DNA of 64,000 bases from contig WPIO01000365.1 in NCBI GenBank assembly GCA_009760855.2, positions 1-64,000 of the forward strand. Direction: 5' to 3'. The stretch is from Cristatella mucedo (lineage: Eukaryota; Bryozoa; Phylactolaemata; Cristatellidae). The position numbers and the translations under genes are program-made. The notes under the pieces were generated by a model. The model saw only the letters and a list, made by a program, of their open reading frames with translations. It was not told where the DNA came from and made no database searches. Below are positions 41,011 through 52,639 of the stretch, in pieces (the stretch's first letter is position 1; each line of letters starts with the position of its first letter).

Positions 41011-42054
41011 ATTTACCTTGGCACCGGGCGTTAAAGAGCGAGCACTTTAAAGAATGGGTGAAACCAGAAAGGCAGTTGTACTAATGACCTAAGTTAGCCA
41101 ATACTGGGTGCTACTAAAGCTAGCCGATTATCCAGTGTCACATTGAAACATTACTTGATAGGATTGCTTTCATGAAAGAAAAAAAAGTGGTTACGTGAAT
41201 ATACCCGATTTTTAAATTTAGTTTAGTCAAAACTTGAAATTAAATTCTTTTCTTTCACTGGTTCTGTTAATTTATGTAGATCTCACAATTCCTATTGTAA
41301 GTAGGTCGATTTCTTGGTTAATTAGTCGAATCGTCTGACGATATACGTACATATCGTTGATGTTAAACTTCCATTCAGTAATTGGTTATCTAAAATGAGT
41401 AGGACGGTGTAGGTCGATCAAAAATGGTGATTAAGAATGCAGATGAATTATAAATTGCATGCATAGCTCCCACGAACACTTTGATAGTTTAAATCTACAT
41501 TTAAAATCAGTTGAAGCTAAAGCAAGTCAAAACAGATAACCAACGGACTGATTTTTAAGGTTCTATAATGCATTCATTTTTCATTGACATTACTGGAGCC
41601 ACTTCTAATTGGTACGTAAGGTAAGTCTCTCATTGACAAAGATAGAAGTACAAGCCAAAAGAAATCGTCAAATAATTTCAAAGTTGATAATGTTGCCTTT
41701 GGGATTTTTTGATAACCCGTAGTTTGTACGTTAGCTCCAAAATCATAGGGATTTTCACTTTTGTAGGTTTTTTTAAATTATTTTTACCAGAGACAGAACA
41801 TTACTAGATGGTGGAAAAAATTGGATATAAAGTCTACCGGCACTTTATTTTCAACGGGACTTACTAATACTAGTAACATTTATAAATTTGTATTGCATTA
41901 TCGTAAACTGAATTTCTCTCTGGGCAGTTTAGAAATAATGCGTATATATCATAACGAACATTTGGTGATAACATCCACCTTGTAGTATGTAAAGTATGAG
42001 CAGTTATATGCACACCAAGGCCTCATCACGGAGACTTACCAAATCCTGTAAGAA
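41011..42054. other. No gene recognised
   Basis: AT-rich intergenic DNA without ORFs or repeats that I can identify. Confidence 0.5.
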
Positions 42055-42570
42055 ATAGGTGCGTTTGAAGCAATTTTAAAGTTTCTTTTGTCAAGCTACG
42101 TTCTAATGTGATCGCTAGTGAGTCCCATGATTTCAGAGCACAACAATTAAAGACACGGTCTCAAACGGTTTTGCAGTTCATACGCGGTATGGCTAAGGAA
42201 TCGAATCAGGAAAGCAGGCTGTGCGATTCCTTGCCTGGTGGGAGAGTACTTGTTGTAAGTAGGCTGGTCCCAAATAATATTATTAAATAATAAAAAAATT
42301 TCACTGCATGCGTGACACAGGTTCGTGCACTTTTGCGAAGGTCGTTCGTATTGTTTACACCTCAAATAAAGAATCCTTGAATAAGAGTTCGTTGCCTCGC
42401 TAATTTTCAGTGAGACAATACAACGTTTAAATACGGAAGTTAAGCATCCTTTGGCGGCATATGTCCGCAAGTAATTTTGCTTTCGACTCTGTATAAACGC
42501 GTGAAAACCTAAACTAAATATTTCCCTCATCGTGTAAGCCATTTTCATTTCGGTCAATATGGGTTCCATT
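42055..42570 (-). mobile_element. L2-like fragment, old
   Basis: Matches the C-terminal coding part in minus orientation: AGGTGCGTTTGAAGC (AGGTATGTTTTTAAG in young copies), ACACGGTCTCAAA (GCACGGTCTCCAAA), GCCTGGTGGGAGAGTA. Many substitutions and indels. Confidence 0.55.
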
Positions 42571-42759
42571 ACAGCCTTTTAAACGGAACTACAACCAATA
42601 TCTTGCACATCATGACCTCTGTCAAGATGTTGTGTTATCGGATCCTGTCATAAGCGATTCTTTACAGGCACTGCAAGCCATGTAGATAGCCGTAAATGCT
42701 CTTCTGACACTACGAAATAAAGTGTAAAATTACCTAGACGTAGCTTGTACCCACTAAAG

Positions 42760-43275
42760 AGCTATCCTCCGTGGATGAAAGTTCCTAATCTTAGATTGGC
42801 TATTCTTGAGCTGACCCACAAGGCCCACCGAGGCTTGGCTCGTACATAGAAAGCTGAACCAATGCACTAAATTTAGCCTCTATATGCCCTCAGATTCTGC
42901 ATGGGTAATAAATTAGCCGTTCCATTCTTTCAATTAAAAAATGCTGGTGACACAAGCTGAAGCACAAATGCATGTCCTATAATGTGTAGCTGACTTCCAC
43001 GATTCTTAAACAAAGACAGCTACTCTCCTAAGACCAACTATCATGCTCATATTTATCAGCGGTCCTCAGCTGCTACTTCTTTTGATACTCAGTATCTCAA
43101 CTATTCTAGCAGAACTCTGCTTTTCTTCCCACTTTCTCTTTGTTGCGCTAGATAAAATTTGTTGGTCACCGAAAACATATCACAAGCCACTTGGGCTGAG
43201 AGTACACAATGCAAATTTGTCCTGCGTAACATCTAGTTAATCTGTATGGCTTTTTGGAGTTACAGATGGGGATGC
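42760..43275 (+). mobile_element. L2-like subfamily B fragment, old
   Basis: Parallels 50940-51470: CTGACCCACAAGGCCCACCG, TATGCCCTCAGATTCTGCATG, GGTCCTCAGCTGCTACTTCT, TTGTTGCGCTAGATAAA, and GGAGTTACAGATGGGGATGC near the 3' end. Frame destroyed. Confidence 0.6.
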
Positions 43276-43494
43276 ATATAGATGCCTACATACATTCAGT
43301 GGAGTGACTAGGTGGAGAAGCTGTCTCATAGCCGAATTTCCGCAATGTGGGCCCTTCTTGAAGACGACGCCTAAATTCCATGCTCGTGGTGATGGTCGTG
43401 CAGCGGCATTACCTAATAAAACAACAATCTTCTAGACCAGCCATGTGCTTAGGGTGTTATGTTAGCAGCAGTTCAGTTAATATCCCCATTTCGT

Positions 43495-43750
43495 TTAAGA
43501 ATCCAATATATCAAAAATCCCAAGATTAGGTTTACAAGTTTCAGCATGGATTCCTTGTTGTATAAGACTAATAGACCTAAGTATCGGCAGAATAAAAGTG
43601 ACATTATATTTTATGGGCATGATCCAGATTTTACATAGGTAGAGTGTAAATGTAGTAAAGCAACGGCCGAGCCCGGACCCTTGAGGTTTCGTAGATGACA
43701 GGTCCGGTAAATAAGACCTGAGCCACGCGCGACGTGGTTCGGACATGATC
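43495..43750 (-). pseudogene. Non-LTR reverse transcriptase fragment, old
   Basis: An 83-codon minus ORF reads AWLRSYLPDLSSTKPQG, corresponding to the FRSYLSGRLQSV region, followed by LGRCFTTFTLYLCKIW, an eroded PQGSVLGPVLF block. The catalytic YADD is not reached. Probably another L2-like copy. Confidence 0.45.
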
Positions 43751-43777
43751 AGAAAAGTACGACTTAACTCACGTATC

Positions 43778-44275
43778 GTCTGCCAGACCTATCGTAGTTT
43801 TCAATCGATTAAGTAGTGATCAATTTATTAAACTCAGTTGGCAAATTTAGCAGTGCTAGGACAGCAAGGTTCCCGTCCTACTTATAGGACGTAAGACCAT
43901 TGATTTTACAGAGGTGATTACTTTTCTGCCTTTTGAAACTCGTTGAATTTTCCTGAAATCTAGTTTTCTTCCATATGTCTTTGCTGCTTAGGGGCTGTTT
44001 TTCAAGAATATTTGACGGAAAACGAACGAGAAAATGCGGGCGAAATTAATTCCGACTTAAATAACAGGATTGCCTTGTCTCCCAGACCTATTATTGTTTC
44101 TAATCTTTAAGGTAGTGATCAACTTTATTAATGGTAGCTGCAAAATCTAACGCTGCTACGGCAGTAAAGTTTCCGTCCTATACACTCGACAAAAGTTAAT
44201 TGGTTTTGATTTGTTTAGCAGATTTTTCTGCCTTTTGAACCCCGATTTCAAGTTACCTGACTTTTTTAATTTTCT
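43778..44275 (+). repeat. Diverged ~300-bp direct repeat
   Basis: GTCTGCCAGACCTATCGTAG ... CCCGTCCTAC ... TTTTCTGCCTTTTGAAA (43778-43940) recurs as GTCTCCCAGACCTATTATTG ... TCCGTCCTAT ... TTTTCTGCCTTTTGAAC (44076-44240). The two lie about 298 bases apart. Origin unknown; immediately next to the LTR at 44343. Confidence 0.65.
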
Positions 44276-44342
44276 TTCACGAGTGCTAGCAGCTGGTTAC
44301 CAGCAGTTGATCGAATATTATAAAAAACAGGAAGAATAGTAT

Positions 44343-44771
44343 TGTAACCACGTTCCAGGGGTCAGAGGCTAATTCCCGCCAAATCCTGCCATACTCCGGC
44401 CACGCTGCTGCTGGCCATGCCGCCGAGCTAGGGTAAGACGAGCGGCCGTCAGGTTAAACCTCTTTATAATAACGCATGCGCCAACAACCGCAGAGCGGAA
44501 TAAAAACAAGTCAACAACGAGCGAGCTATCTAGCTCCGCTCGGGGCTTGGGTACTTGTTCCCTTTGCGTGCGTGGCAGCATCGCCGGAGCACGCCTGCAC
44601 GAATGCGGGAGGATAAATCAGTGAGACCGGGAGGCTCCAACACCAGGATTTACTGGGCCAACTTCCCGTCTTGTCACCACACATGCGGCACTGCATAGGT
44701 CCGACCCCGGCCTAGCCGGTGACCTCATTACAGCCACCTAGTCACAGCCAACCGAACCCAGCCTGGGTACA
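44343..44771 (-). mobile_element. LTR of an unnamed LTR family, short form
   Basis: On the plus strand it begins TGTAACCACGTTCC and ends CAGCCTGGGTACA, i.e. TG...CA. It aligns along its length with 47530-48250 but lacks a 260-bp middle segment. A TATAAAG motif (minus strand, 44462-44468) next to GCATGCG is shared with the long copy, supporting minus-strand transcription. Confidence 0.7.
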
Positions 44772-44971
44772 TAATGAGGGCGATACAAGTATCTCGGTCT
44801 TAAATCATGTGTTGAAGAATTAGAGTACCAATTCCTGTTTGAAGGAATGGGTTACAATGCCTGTTTTGTAGGGGCGTTTTACTACCTCGGTAATGCCTGG
44901 GCTAAGCTGGTCTTCCATGGAACACCACAAGGTCCTTTTACTACTCTTTATTACGGCAGCCATATGGAATG

Positions 44972-45888
44972 AAGAAACTGCTAATAATAATATTGCACTT
45001 GATAAAGCGCCCTCAGAGAACTTAATCTCTTTCTAGGCGCTTTACATTTGCAGCAAAGTGATACGCAATAGAATAGTAAGTAAAATCATGCTTGAAAAAC
45101 AAACAAAATGAATAACATGGTTAGGGGTTACATGCACTGGGTCAGCATGCAAATGTGGTTAGTGGCAGCATGAACAGTGTCAGCACGCATAAGCACATCG
45201 AGGACGAATCACAAGGACCCACTAAATGCTGTCCTAAATAGGTATGTTTTTAAGTTTCTTTTAAATGTGGTCAGGTCAGGGGATGTTCTGATGCAGGTCG
45301 GGAGGGAGTTCCAAGCTGTGGGAGCATACGAGCTAAATGCACGGTCTCCAAAGGATTTAAGGTTTGTACGAGGTATTTCTAGACTGTTGGATTCCGAAAA
45401 GCCGGTGGTACGATGCTTTGCCTGATGGGGTAGTATATCTGAAAGATAGGCTGGAGCCATAGAATGAAGAGACCTAAAAGTGAGCGACAAAACCTTGAAG
45501 TCAATCCGTTGCTTGACTGGTAACCAGTGCAGGTCGGCGAGAAGTGGAGTAATGTGGCAACTGCGACGCTCACGACAGACAAGCCTAGCTGCAGAGTTTT
45601 GCACCAGCTGCAATCGCCTGATCGCACATGCTGGTAGGCCAGTAAGCAGTGAGTTGCAGAAGTCGAGACGAGATGTCACGAATGCATGGACCAACTTAGA
45701 CGTGGTATCCTTATCTAAACAAGCCCTAATTTTAGCAATGTTATGAAGCTGAAAATAGGCTGATTTGACTGTGGAGCTGATGTGGTCGTCTAACGAGAGG
45801 TCGCTTTGGAATATGACACCTAGATTTCGAGCTGATGCAACTGGAGATATGCTGGCAGAGCCAATTTTGAAAGTCAGCCGAAAATCTT
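44972..45888 (-). mobile_element. L2-like element, young 5'-truncated copy 2
   Basis: Nearly identical to the 3' 900 bases of the element at 33-1582 (only a handful of single-base differences). Tail (TAA)n at 44972-44985, stem-loop at 45006-45045. It stops matching at 45888, inside the reverse transcriptase thumb region. Target duplication not clear. Confidence 0.85.
45209..45888 (-). pseudogene. Reverse transcriptase C-terminal fragment of L2-like copy 2
   Basis: Open from the truncation to a stop at 45209; ends identically to the first copy (RTAFSGSL). It holds only the region after the catalytic core (LDFCNSLLTGLPACAIRRLQ, LHWLPVKQRIDFKVL), so no polymerase activity is possible. Confidence 0.8.
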
Positions 45889-46047
45889 GCAGTGAAGGTA
45901 GCAGATTGCTAATAAGCGATTGTTTTAATTTATTGTTTTATTATATTAATTTATTTGGTATTTTTGAAAGCACAACATTTTGGAAGGTACGAAAAATATT
46001 TTAGCAGCATAGGGTGCATGTTTTAACCGTCAAATATAGGCGTAAAA

Positions 46048-46333
46048 TAGAGCAAGCTATCCAGCTCAGCTCGGGCCTTGGGTACTAGTTCCCTTGCGTG
46101 AGTGGCAGCATCACCGGAGCAAGCCTGCACGAATCCAGGTGCATAACTCGGCGAGACCGGGAGCCTCCAACACCACGACTTACTTGGCCAACTTCCTGTA
46201 CCCAAGAGCCCCGGTGACCTCACGTCACGGCATACATCCGGCCATGCCGTAGGGTCGGACCCCGGCCTTGCCAGTGACCCTAACCCTCACTTTAGCCGTC
46301 CGGTCACAGCCAACCGAACCCAGCCTGGGTACA
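46048..46333 (-). mobile_element. Partial LTR (same family), probable 3' LTR
   Basis: Matches the right-hand 290 bases of the LTR at 47530-48250 (AGCTATCCAGCTCAGCTCGG through CAGCCTGGGTACA). The other half is missing. It precedes the internal region 46334-47529 and fits as the truncated 3' LTR of the minus-oriented element. Confidence 0.65.
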
Positions 46334-46457
46334 TATGTCAGCCTCCGGAGGAGACACGTCCTCGTGTCTGCTATAGCCCCATTACAAGTCGAGCCATGCG
46401 GCCATCACAGAGGCTTTAACATGCTCAGTAGTGGCTGCCGAACAAGCCGTATCCTAA

Positions 46458-46590
46458 ACGCGGTTACAAAATGTTGCGGTTACAAAAAATGTTGCGGTTA
46501 CACAATGTTGCGGTTACACAATGTTGCGGTTACAAAATGTTGCGGTTACAAAAGTCGGGTCTACACAAGTCGCGGTTACAAAAGTCATCA
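46458..46590. repeat. 17-bp minisatellite (GCGGTTACAAAATGTT)
   Basis: About eight units of 16-20 bases built on TGCGGTTACA, near 46460, 46477, 46496, 46512, 46528 and 46543, then variants to 46583. Confidence 0.85.
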
Positions 46591-47514
46591 CACTGCGCTA
46601 TACAAGAATCACTAAGCTAAAAAGTTCTCGCAGAAGATCCAGTTCAGGGAAGACGTATGTTGCTGCTCCGGGTGCAGTACTGTCTAGTCGATGTCCTCTC
46701 TCGTGGTGTCAGCATGCGTCGGTCAAACTGCTTCGCAGATGAACCTTGTTCACTTCAAGTCTCAAACTCGCCTTGCTGCACGATGTGATCGTAGTCAACA
46801 TGATCCTCCGCTATAACCCAAAACAGACCAAGGGCACCACCACTCTTAATGGCTCGAGCTGCACAGCACATGAACAGTCCATCAATAATAATGAGTTGGC
46901 TTCCGATGGGGCTAGCTCATCTGGGAGCCCACTGGGCTGCTGTCTGATCCTCTGGGGCAGTCGTCGCTGGTTCAACTCCTCGGCTTTATTGTTCAATGGC
47001 AATGATGCAGGTGGTATGTTGAAGTTGGTCGATGACAATCATTAGCCTCCACCTGGATTGTCCAAGCTGCATTCCTGCAGGTCGCATTCAGTTTCGAAGG
47101 CAGGCAGTCTTCACACCAAGTGCCAATCTGGCTTTCAGCAGTTGATTTTCCTGAGCCCAAAATCGCTACTGTCTACAACTTATAACAATCGTGTTATTTC
47201 TACCCAAGACAGCGTAGGCAGGCACGCTATGAACTGCAGTTCTTCTCCCTGGCACAGACTAAAACGACTATACTAGCTGCTCTCCAGCTGTCATAGCCAC
47301 AGCTGAAATTTAATGACCCCGGCCTACCCCCACCCAATAAGGAACGCCCAATCGCCTGAACTAGCCTACTCATCCGGCTCAGTGACGTCAGCACCAAGCG
47401 GTAATGGCTACCGGCTGCGTTTTCGATATACCGCCAAAAACCACTATCCCTGTACACACTCAAAACAAAAAGTCATGCACGCAAAACAGAAGGTCGCTAA
47501 AAATGTTGTCACTG

Positions 47515-47526
47515 CAAGGGTCGCCA
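47515..47526 (-). promoter_or_regulatory. Primer-binding-site-like motif next to the LTR
   Basis: The minus strand reads TGGCGACCC three bases after the LTR end (ATTACA), the right place and form for a tRNA primer site. It fixes the element's orientation as minus. The tRNA is not identified. Confidence 0.5.
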
Positions 47527-47529
47527 AAA

Positions 47530-48250
47530 TGTAATCGAGTTCCTGGGGTCAAAGGCTATTTCCCGCCAAACCCGCCATACTCCGGCTATGCTGCCGCTGG
47601 CCATGCCGCCGAGCTAGGGTAAGACGAGCGGCCGTCAGGTTAAACCTCTTTATAATAACGCATGCGCCAACAACCGCAGAGCAACTAAAAAAGTCTACAG
47701 GGAGGGTCCTATACACAGTACACTACGGGGGCGCAAGACGACTCAGCAAGCGCGAACAAACGTGTTAGTTGGGGTCAGTCGGCTTCCTCGGTCCTGTCGT
47801 TGTACCGATTCCGAGTCCAACAGTACGAGCGTACGCCGTCCCAAACCCGGCTGGCTGAGTAACTGCTTGGCTAGTCCGAGTCGACAACTATGACAATCGT
47901 AAGTTTCCACCGAAAGACGCCAACACACGGGGGGAACGCTGTATAAACAAGTCAACAACGAGCGAGCTATCCAGCTCAGCTCGGGCCTTGGGTACTAGTT
48001 CCCTTGCGTGCATGGCAGCATCGCCGGAGCACTGCCAATATCGCTTGCACGAATCCAGGTGCATAACTCGGCGAGACCGGGAGCCTCCAACACGACTTCC
48101 TTGGCCAACTTCCTGTACCCAAGAGCCCCGGTGACCTCACGTCACGGCATACATCCGTCCATGCCGTAAGGTCCGACCCCGGCCTTGCCGGTGACCCGAA
48201 CCCTCACTTTAGCCGTCCGGTCACAGCCAACCGAACCCAGCCTGGGTGTA
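47530..48250 (-). mobile_element. LTR of the unnamed family, long form (probable 5' LTR)
   Basis: Starts TGTAATCGAGTTCC on the plus strand and ends CAGCCTGGGTGTA, about 720 bp. It has a 260-bp segment (47685-47945) absent from the 44.3-kb copy. TATAAAG at 47648-47654 (minus strand) is the likely core promoter. The right end runs into a (TA)n tract. Confidence 0.7.
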
Positions 48251-48275
48251 TATATATATATATATATATATATAT
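48248..48275. repeat. (TA)14 microsatellite
   Basis: A pure TA dinucleotide run directly at the LTR edge; may have been the insertion target. Confidence 0.95.
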
Positions 48276-48675
48276 GCTTGCGTATAAGTCATTGTATAGC
48301 AACCTAGGAGAACTTAAGCTATGTTCAGGTGCTTCATATACGCCACGGGGATCCAGCCCACGATCTCGGTTGTCGTTATCCATAATTCTTTCTTATGCCC
48401 CTGTGTGTAAGCTTGCCTATGTCCTGACCGGTTGAATAAGAGGGCTCACTATAGGACTAACCGTCTAAGTATCCTTGCTTTTTCTCATGTGACTGTACTG
48501 TGGCAGCAGGTTGTATAACATATTTGACTGGACAAGCATAAAGCTATTTTAGCGGCCCAGTCTTTTTCTAGGCAAGTCAGGGGCGAAAGCGCAATCGGTT
48601 AGTAAGTCTCTCTGTAAATATCCCCGTCTTCAGTGGTGATGATGCTTCCAATATAGGCCAGCCATTTGTCCCAAC

Positions 48676-48822
48676 CCAGCCTAGCTGGTTTGGTCCAGCG
48701 GTTAAGGTGCTTGCCCCGACCGAGGTCTGGCTGAGGTCTTGGGCTCGAGTACCGAGGCAAATGAGACCACCCGAATAGAGATTAAGTTTCTTCGGACGAT
48801 ATAAAAATGAATTATATTTCAT
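48676..48822 (+). mobile_element. tRNA-derived SINE, copy 2
   Basis: A box TGGTCCAGCGG at 48691-48701 fits TRGYNNARNGG. B box GGCTCGAGTAC at 48742-48752 is close to GGTTCGANNCC. The 51-base spacing is right for Pol III. After the tRNA head the body ends AGAGATTAAGTTTCTTCGGA then ATAAAAATGAATTA. Twelve bases (AGAGATTAAGTT) are identical to the L2-like 3' stem-loop region. No tRNA gene: the cloverleaf 3' half is absent. Confidence 0.72.
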
Positions 48823-50565
48823 AATTTTTCAGCCTCTTCGGTCGCTAGAATGATCCAGTTTCATCCCTACCAATTGCCAGGGAGGTTTCCAGCACGTAGC
48901 CCGATTGATTAAGAAAACTGTTCAGAGAATTCGCCTAATCGTATCCTCAAGGAATACTTATTTTGCTGCATGCACTTGAAGTTTGTGCAAACATTTACTC
49001 TGTTGTCACGTGATGTTTTTAAGTTGAGGCAGCTAGCTTTCCCCTCCAGTTCTTTAGCTGCTGTCGGTCCACTGGTGGGTATCTCTCTAATGGACGTCAC
49101 TGCCAGCTAGGACGGCCTACTTGTTACTCTAAGGCTAGTGGTGAGTAAAATGACAATTGATTGGTACTGAGGATGCGATATCTGGAGTTGATAGCTGTTA
49201 AAGTTGGGTTGAAGCCAATCGTTATTGGCCTAGTATTCTTGATGACAACGCACGGCCAGTCAGCTAGCCAGACTTTTTAGCTGACAACTTGTTTGATTAC
49301 TTTTCCAGCTTTGCTGACCTAAACGGCACGACTTTGACTTTTCAAGCAAAGCTATATACATTTATTATGGACTGCCAACAATTCGGTAATAAGTGACTTG
49401 AAAATGTATTTTCATGCACGTATTTACCACTATCACTTCTTTGTACCCAGATTTATGTTTCAATGCACTTCTGGATCAAAAGTCTTGGACACATTTAGCC
49501 ACTTGATAGATGGAAACCAAACTGCCAAATATTTAAATTCTAACTTGGTGATTGGACCTTAAGATGAATTTATTGTGCTTGTGGATCATAGTATCTAAGA
49601 AAAACTCGCATACTAATTTATAAATACTTTTTGTGATGCTGCGAATATACATGCTGGCATCTGCTTTGGGAATGACTAGCTCTCCAATTTTTTAATGATT
49701 CCCGAGTGAGGATTTCTTGGACTAGCAATATAGGTACCAGATGAAATATTCGGCAGAATGAAACTTTGCATAGTTAGAGTGTAACCTTAAAACCACACAA
49801 CTGGTGAATATACAAATGTCGGTGACAGTTTGGCTGAGTTATGAGATTTAAGTGAAATCGGGAGACGAGCTGCAAACTGTTAGCTCCACTGTACTCGGTA
49901 ACTACAGTGCATATCACTTGCTGAACAACCAACCATTGCCAGATTGTTCAAACCAACCAAGAACACGGCAAACGGCATCGGCAGCTAACGACACCGGCTA
50001 CACGGCTCAAATGAAAGCTTAAGCTGCATCGCCGACTTCAGGTGACATTAAGAAGAACTGACCCAGCCGGGATAAATATAATTATTCTTCAGTCACTTTG
50101 GCTATCGACATAGCCGAAGTAGCAAAAATAGCCAGCAGAGCAAAATCAAGCAATGGAGGCAGGCAGTACTTCCACAAGCAATCAATCAAAACAAGCTCCA
50201 GCCGAAGCACAGGGTCACGGCAAACAAAGGGAGAGAGACTGCCAGCCCCAACCACAATTGCTGACTACAGGTATTACAAGCTCAAATTGAAGACTATGCC
50301 TTCGACTGGGCTCAGTTGGAATTCTTGACCCTCGGCTATGGCACTGACTACTTGCTGTCGGTGATCTGCATCGGCTCGGCTCCTTGCTCATCGCAGGGTG
50401 TGATTCCTTCCTCGGCTCTGAGGCTTGCCATGTTGAGCTACTCAAACTTCAGCCGGTGCTTCTCAGCAAACCTTGCCCTGAAAGGACAAGCGAAAGACGC
50501 TGGCTAAGGCTGACAGAAAGCTGCAGGAACCATGACAACGGTTCACCTATCTGAACTAATCGCCA
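48823..50565. other. No gene recognised
   Basis: AT-rich DNA. Two overlapping plus ORFs near 50098-50507 (76 and 63 codons) show no motif; they may be eroded LINE coding sequence because a LINE tail follows. Confidence 0.4.
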
Positions 50566-50858
50566 AAAGGCTAAGCATCCTAATGATCCTTATTTAACGA
50601 AAGTGAGACCTTTTAGGGACCATGATTTTGATTCCCATGCTCCCAAAGCCTGGAGCTCTCTTCTGAAAGACATCATGACACCTGTGTGTCTTCAGAACAT
50701 TTAAAAAATAACCTAAAAACCTACCTGTTCATCACAGCATCAGCTAGGTCCTTGTGTTTTGCTCTTTATGCCTAGTGTGTGCTGACACTGAGCTTGTTAC
50801 CACTATGTATTATCAAGTGCAATATTATCAAGTGCAATATTATGTAATCCCCTTTTGG
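50566..50858 (+). mobile_element. L2-like subfamily A 3' end, degenerate
   Basis: Reads FDSHAPKAWSSLLKDI (compare SSYAPTAWNSLPTCI), then a UTR with GTGTGCTGACACTGAGC, and ends in two short TATTATCAAGTGCAA units. Confidence 0.6.
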
Positions 50859-51510
50859 CTGGGCTGCCAAAGAAAGCTATTAGGCCACTGCAGCAGACTA
50901 TGAATATGGCTGCACGGCTAGTCTTCAAGTCCCAGCGGTTTGAGTACGTGTCTCCTTTGCTAAAAGAGCTAGGATGGATGCCGGTTGAGCAACGGATACA
51001 GAGCAAAGTTGTTAGGCTGACCCACAAGGCCTGCCTGAGCTTGGCTCCTCCGTACCTAGCTGAACTGCTGCATCAGTTTCAGCCTGTATGCGCCCTCAGG
51101 TCCTGTGTGGACAATACATTAGCTGTTCCATTCCTGTGCTTAGAGACCGTTGACAACAGAAGCATTAGCTCTGCAGGTCCTAGACTGTGCAACTCGCTTC
51201 CACAATTCTTACTCAACGACAGCTACTCTCCTACTGCCGACTACGGCTCATCCTTTTCAGCAGTCCTGAGCTGCTACTTTCATGCTGCTCACTACCTCAA
51301 CTGCTCACCTGACTCTGATATGCTTCCCAATTTCTCTTTGTTGGGCGAGACCAAGTCTGTTGGCTACCGAATGTGTACCGAAAGCCGCGTAGGCTGTGAG
51401 TGCACTATAAAAAACTCTCCTGCATAACACTCACGTGGTCTTTATGACTTTGTGGAGTTACAGACTGAGATACATTACATTACCTTACACTACATCAATA
51501 TAATGCTTGA
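50859..51510 (+). mobile_element. L2-like subfamily B, best copy
   Basis: Contains a 190-codon ORF (50855-51427): GLPKKAIRPLQQTMNMAARL, FEYVSPLLKELGWMPVEQRI, LSLAPPYLAELLHQFQP, SAGPRLCNSLPQF. This is the C-terminal region of an L2-type reverse transcriptase, diverged from subfamily A (LPACAIRQLQLVQNSAARLV, ITPLLADLHWLPVKQRI). A 3' UTR and an ACATTACATTACC tail follow. 5'-truncated. It serves as reference for the copies at 14.3, 32.6 and 42.8 kb. Confidence 0.75.
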
Positions 51511-52639
51511 TGAACCAACGCATGCCACCCTTAGCCATTCGGCCAGTCTTCCTTTACAGGACATGTAAGGTGCCGTGAAACAGATTGTGTTTTCTGAAAG
51601 TGCTCGAAACTGGTATTATTTTCATATTGTATGTTAGTATACATATCTAGTTAGGTATCCCAGACCTCACCAAACAGCTAAAGTACTCACACAGCCTACT
51701 CTCCGAAAGCATGCCAGTAGAGATAGCACATCAGAGCCAAGCAGATGCACAGCAGCATGACGAGTTTTCTTTAGGAAGAAGCAGGGTCTACCGACTAGCA
51801 TGCTTCAGTAGTCCGGTCCTAAAGAAGATGAACAAGCGTAGTATTTCAAAGCAAGAGCTTTGATCGCTTGCCGAACGTAGAATCGACCTTCACAATCTCG
51901 TCGCTTAGGCAACAGTGCCAGAACGTTTAGCCCAGTATAAAAGGCCACAAGACCAAGAAAAGAGGGGATAATCTGAATGCACAGCAGGATTCTAGCATCG
52001 AGTCACCACTCGACTACCTTTTCTTTCCATTGGCTCTAGTACCTTAACCTTCATTTTTATATGCTCAGCGCTGGGCATACTCAGTCAAACACACAGAAAC
52101 TTGCAGCCATCGCAAAGATGAACAACCAGGGTGAAGGTGAAGGGTGCACAAGCTTCAAGGAGGCAGGAATGCAGAGCAGCAAGATTCAGCAATGCCAGCT
52201 GAAGGCAAACTTCGAGCATTTGCTAGAATACATTAGCAGTGAGGTACTTATGTTTTCATTCATTTTATGGTGGTACGAAAATAAAACCAATGTCTCCTCT
52301 GGAAAGTTGTAAGAAGACGTCAAAGCATGCCTACCGAGAACCTGTAAGGACAGAAGTAGGTCAGATATATTGACGTCACCAAATCGCTAAAGATTGTGCT
52401 AGAGTAATCAGTTCAATACAAAACGGCTCTATATACACGTTACAGGTGAGTACGTAAAAGCAATGTCCGGCTACGGCAATGGATTGTATGTATTTGATCT
52501 GTCTCTGCTTTCTTTTTACCAACAAGGCTAACTGACCAAGCAGCAGCCCTCGAAGCATTCCAATAGCAGGTGTGGCCAGCGAATGCAATTGGTCACGACA
52601 TTCATAGTCGACAGCCAAACACAGTCAAATCTGCCTACT
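51511..52639. other. No gene recognised
   Basis: Mixed DNA. ORFs 52061-52312 (83 codons) and 52376-52618 (minus) carry no motif. Confidence 0.45.

Larger units (their letters stand above)
46334..47529 (-). mobile_element. Internal region of a small non-autonomous LTR element
   Basis: Bounded by LTR pieces on both sides and only about 1.2 kb long, so it lacks protease, reverse transcriptase and integrase. A minus ORF (47038-46811) begins MSSTNFNIPPASLPLNNKAE, possibly a short gag-like start, but the similarity is too weak to claim. It also contains a 17-bp tandem repeat. Best described as a TRIM/LARD-like or deleted gypsy element. Confidence 0.5.

Noticed and set aside
48676-48822. Functional tRNA gene
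   Set aside because: A and B boxes are present but no anticodon and acceptor stems can be paired, and the 3' half is LINE-tail-like. A second diverged copy exists, so it is a SINE.
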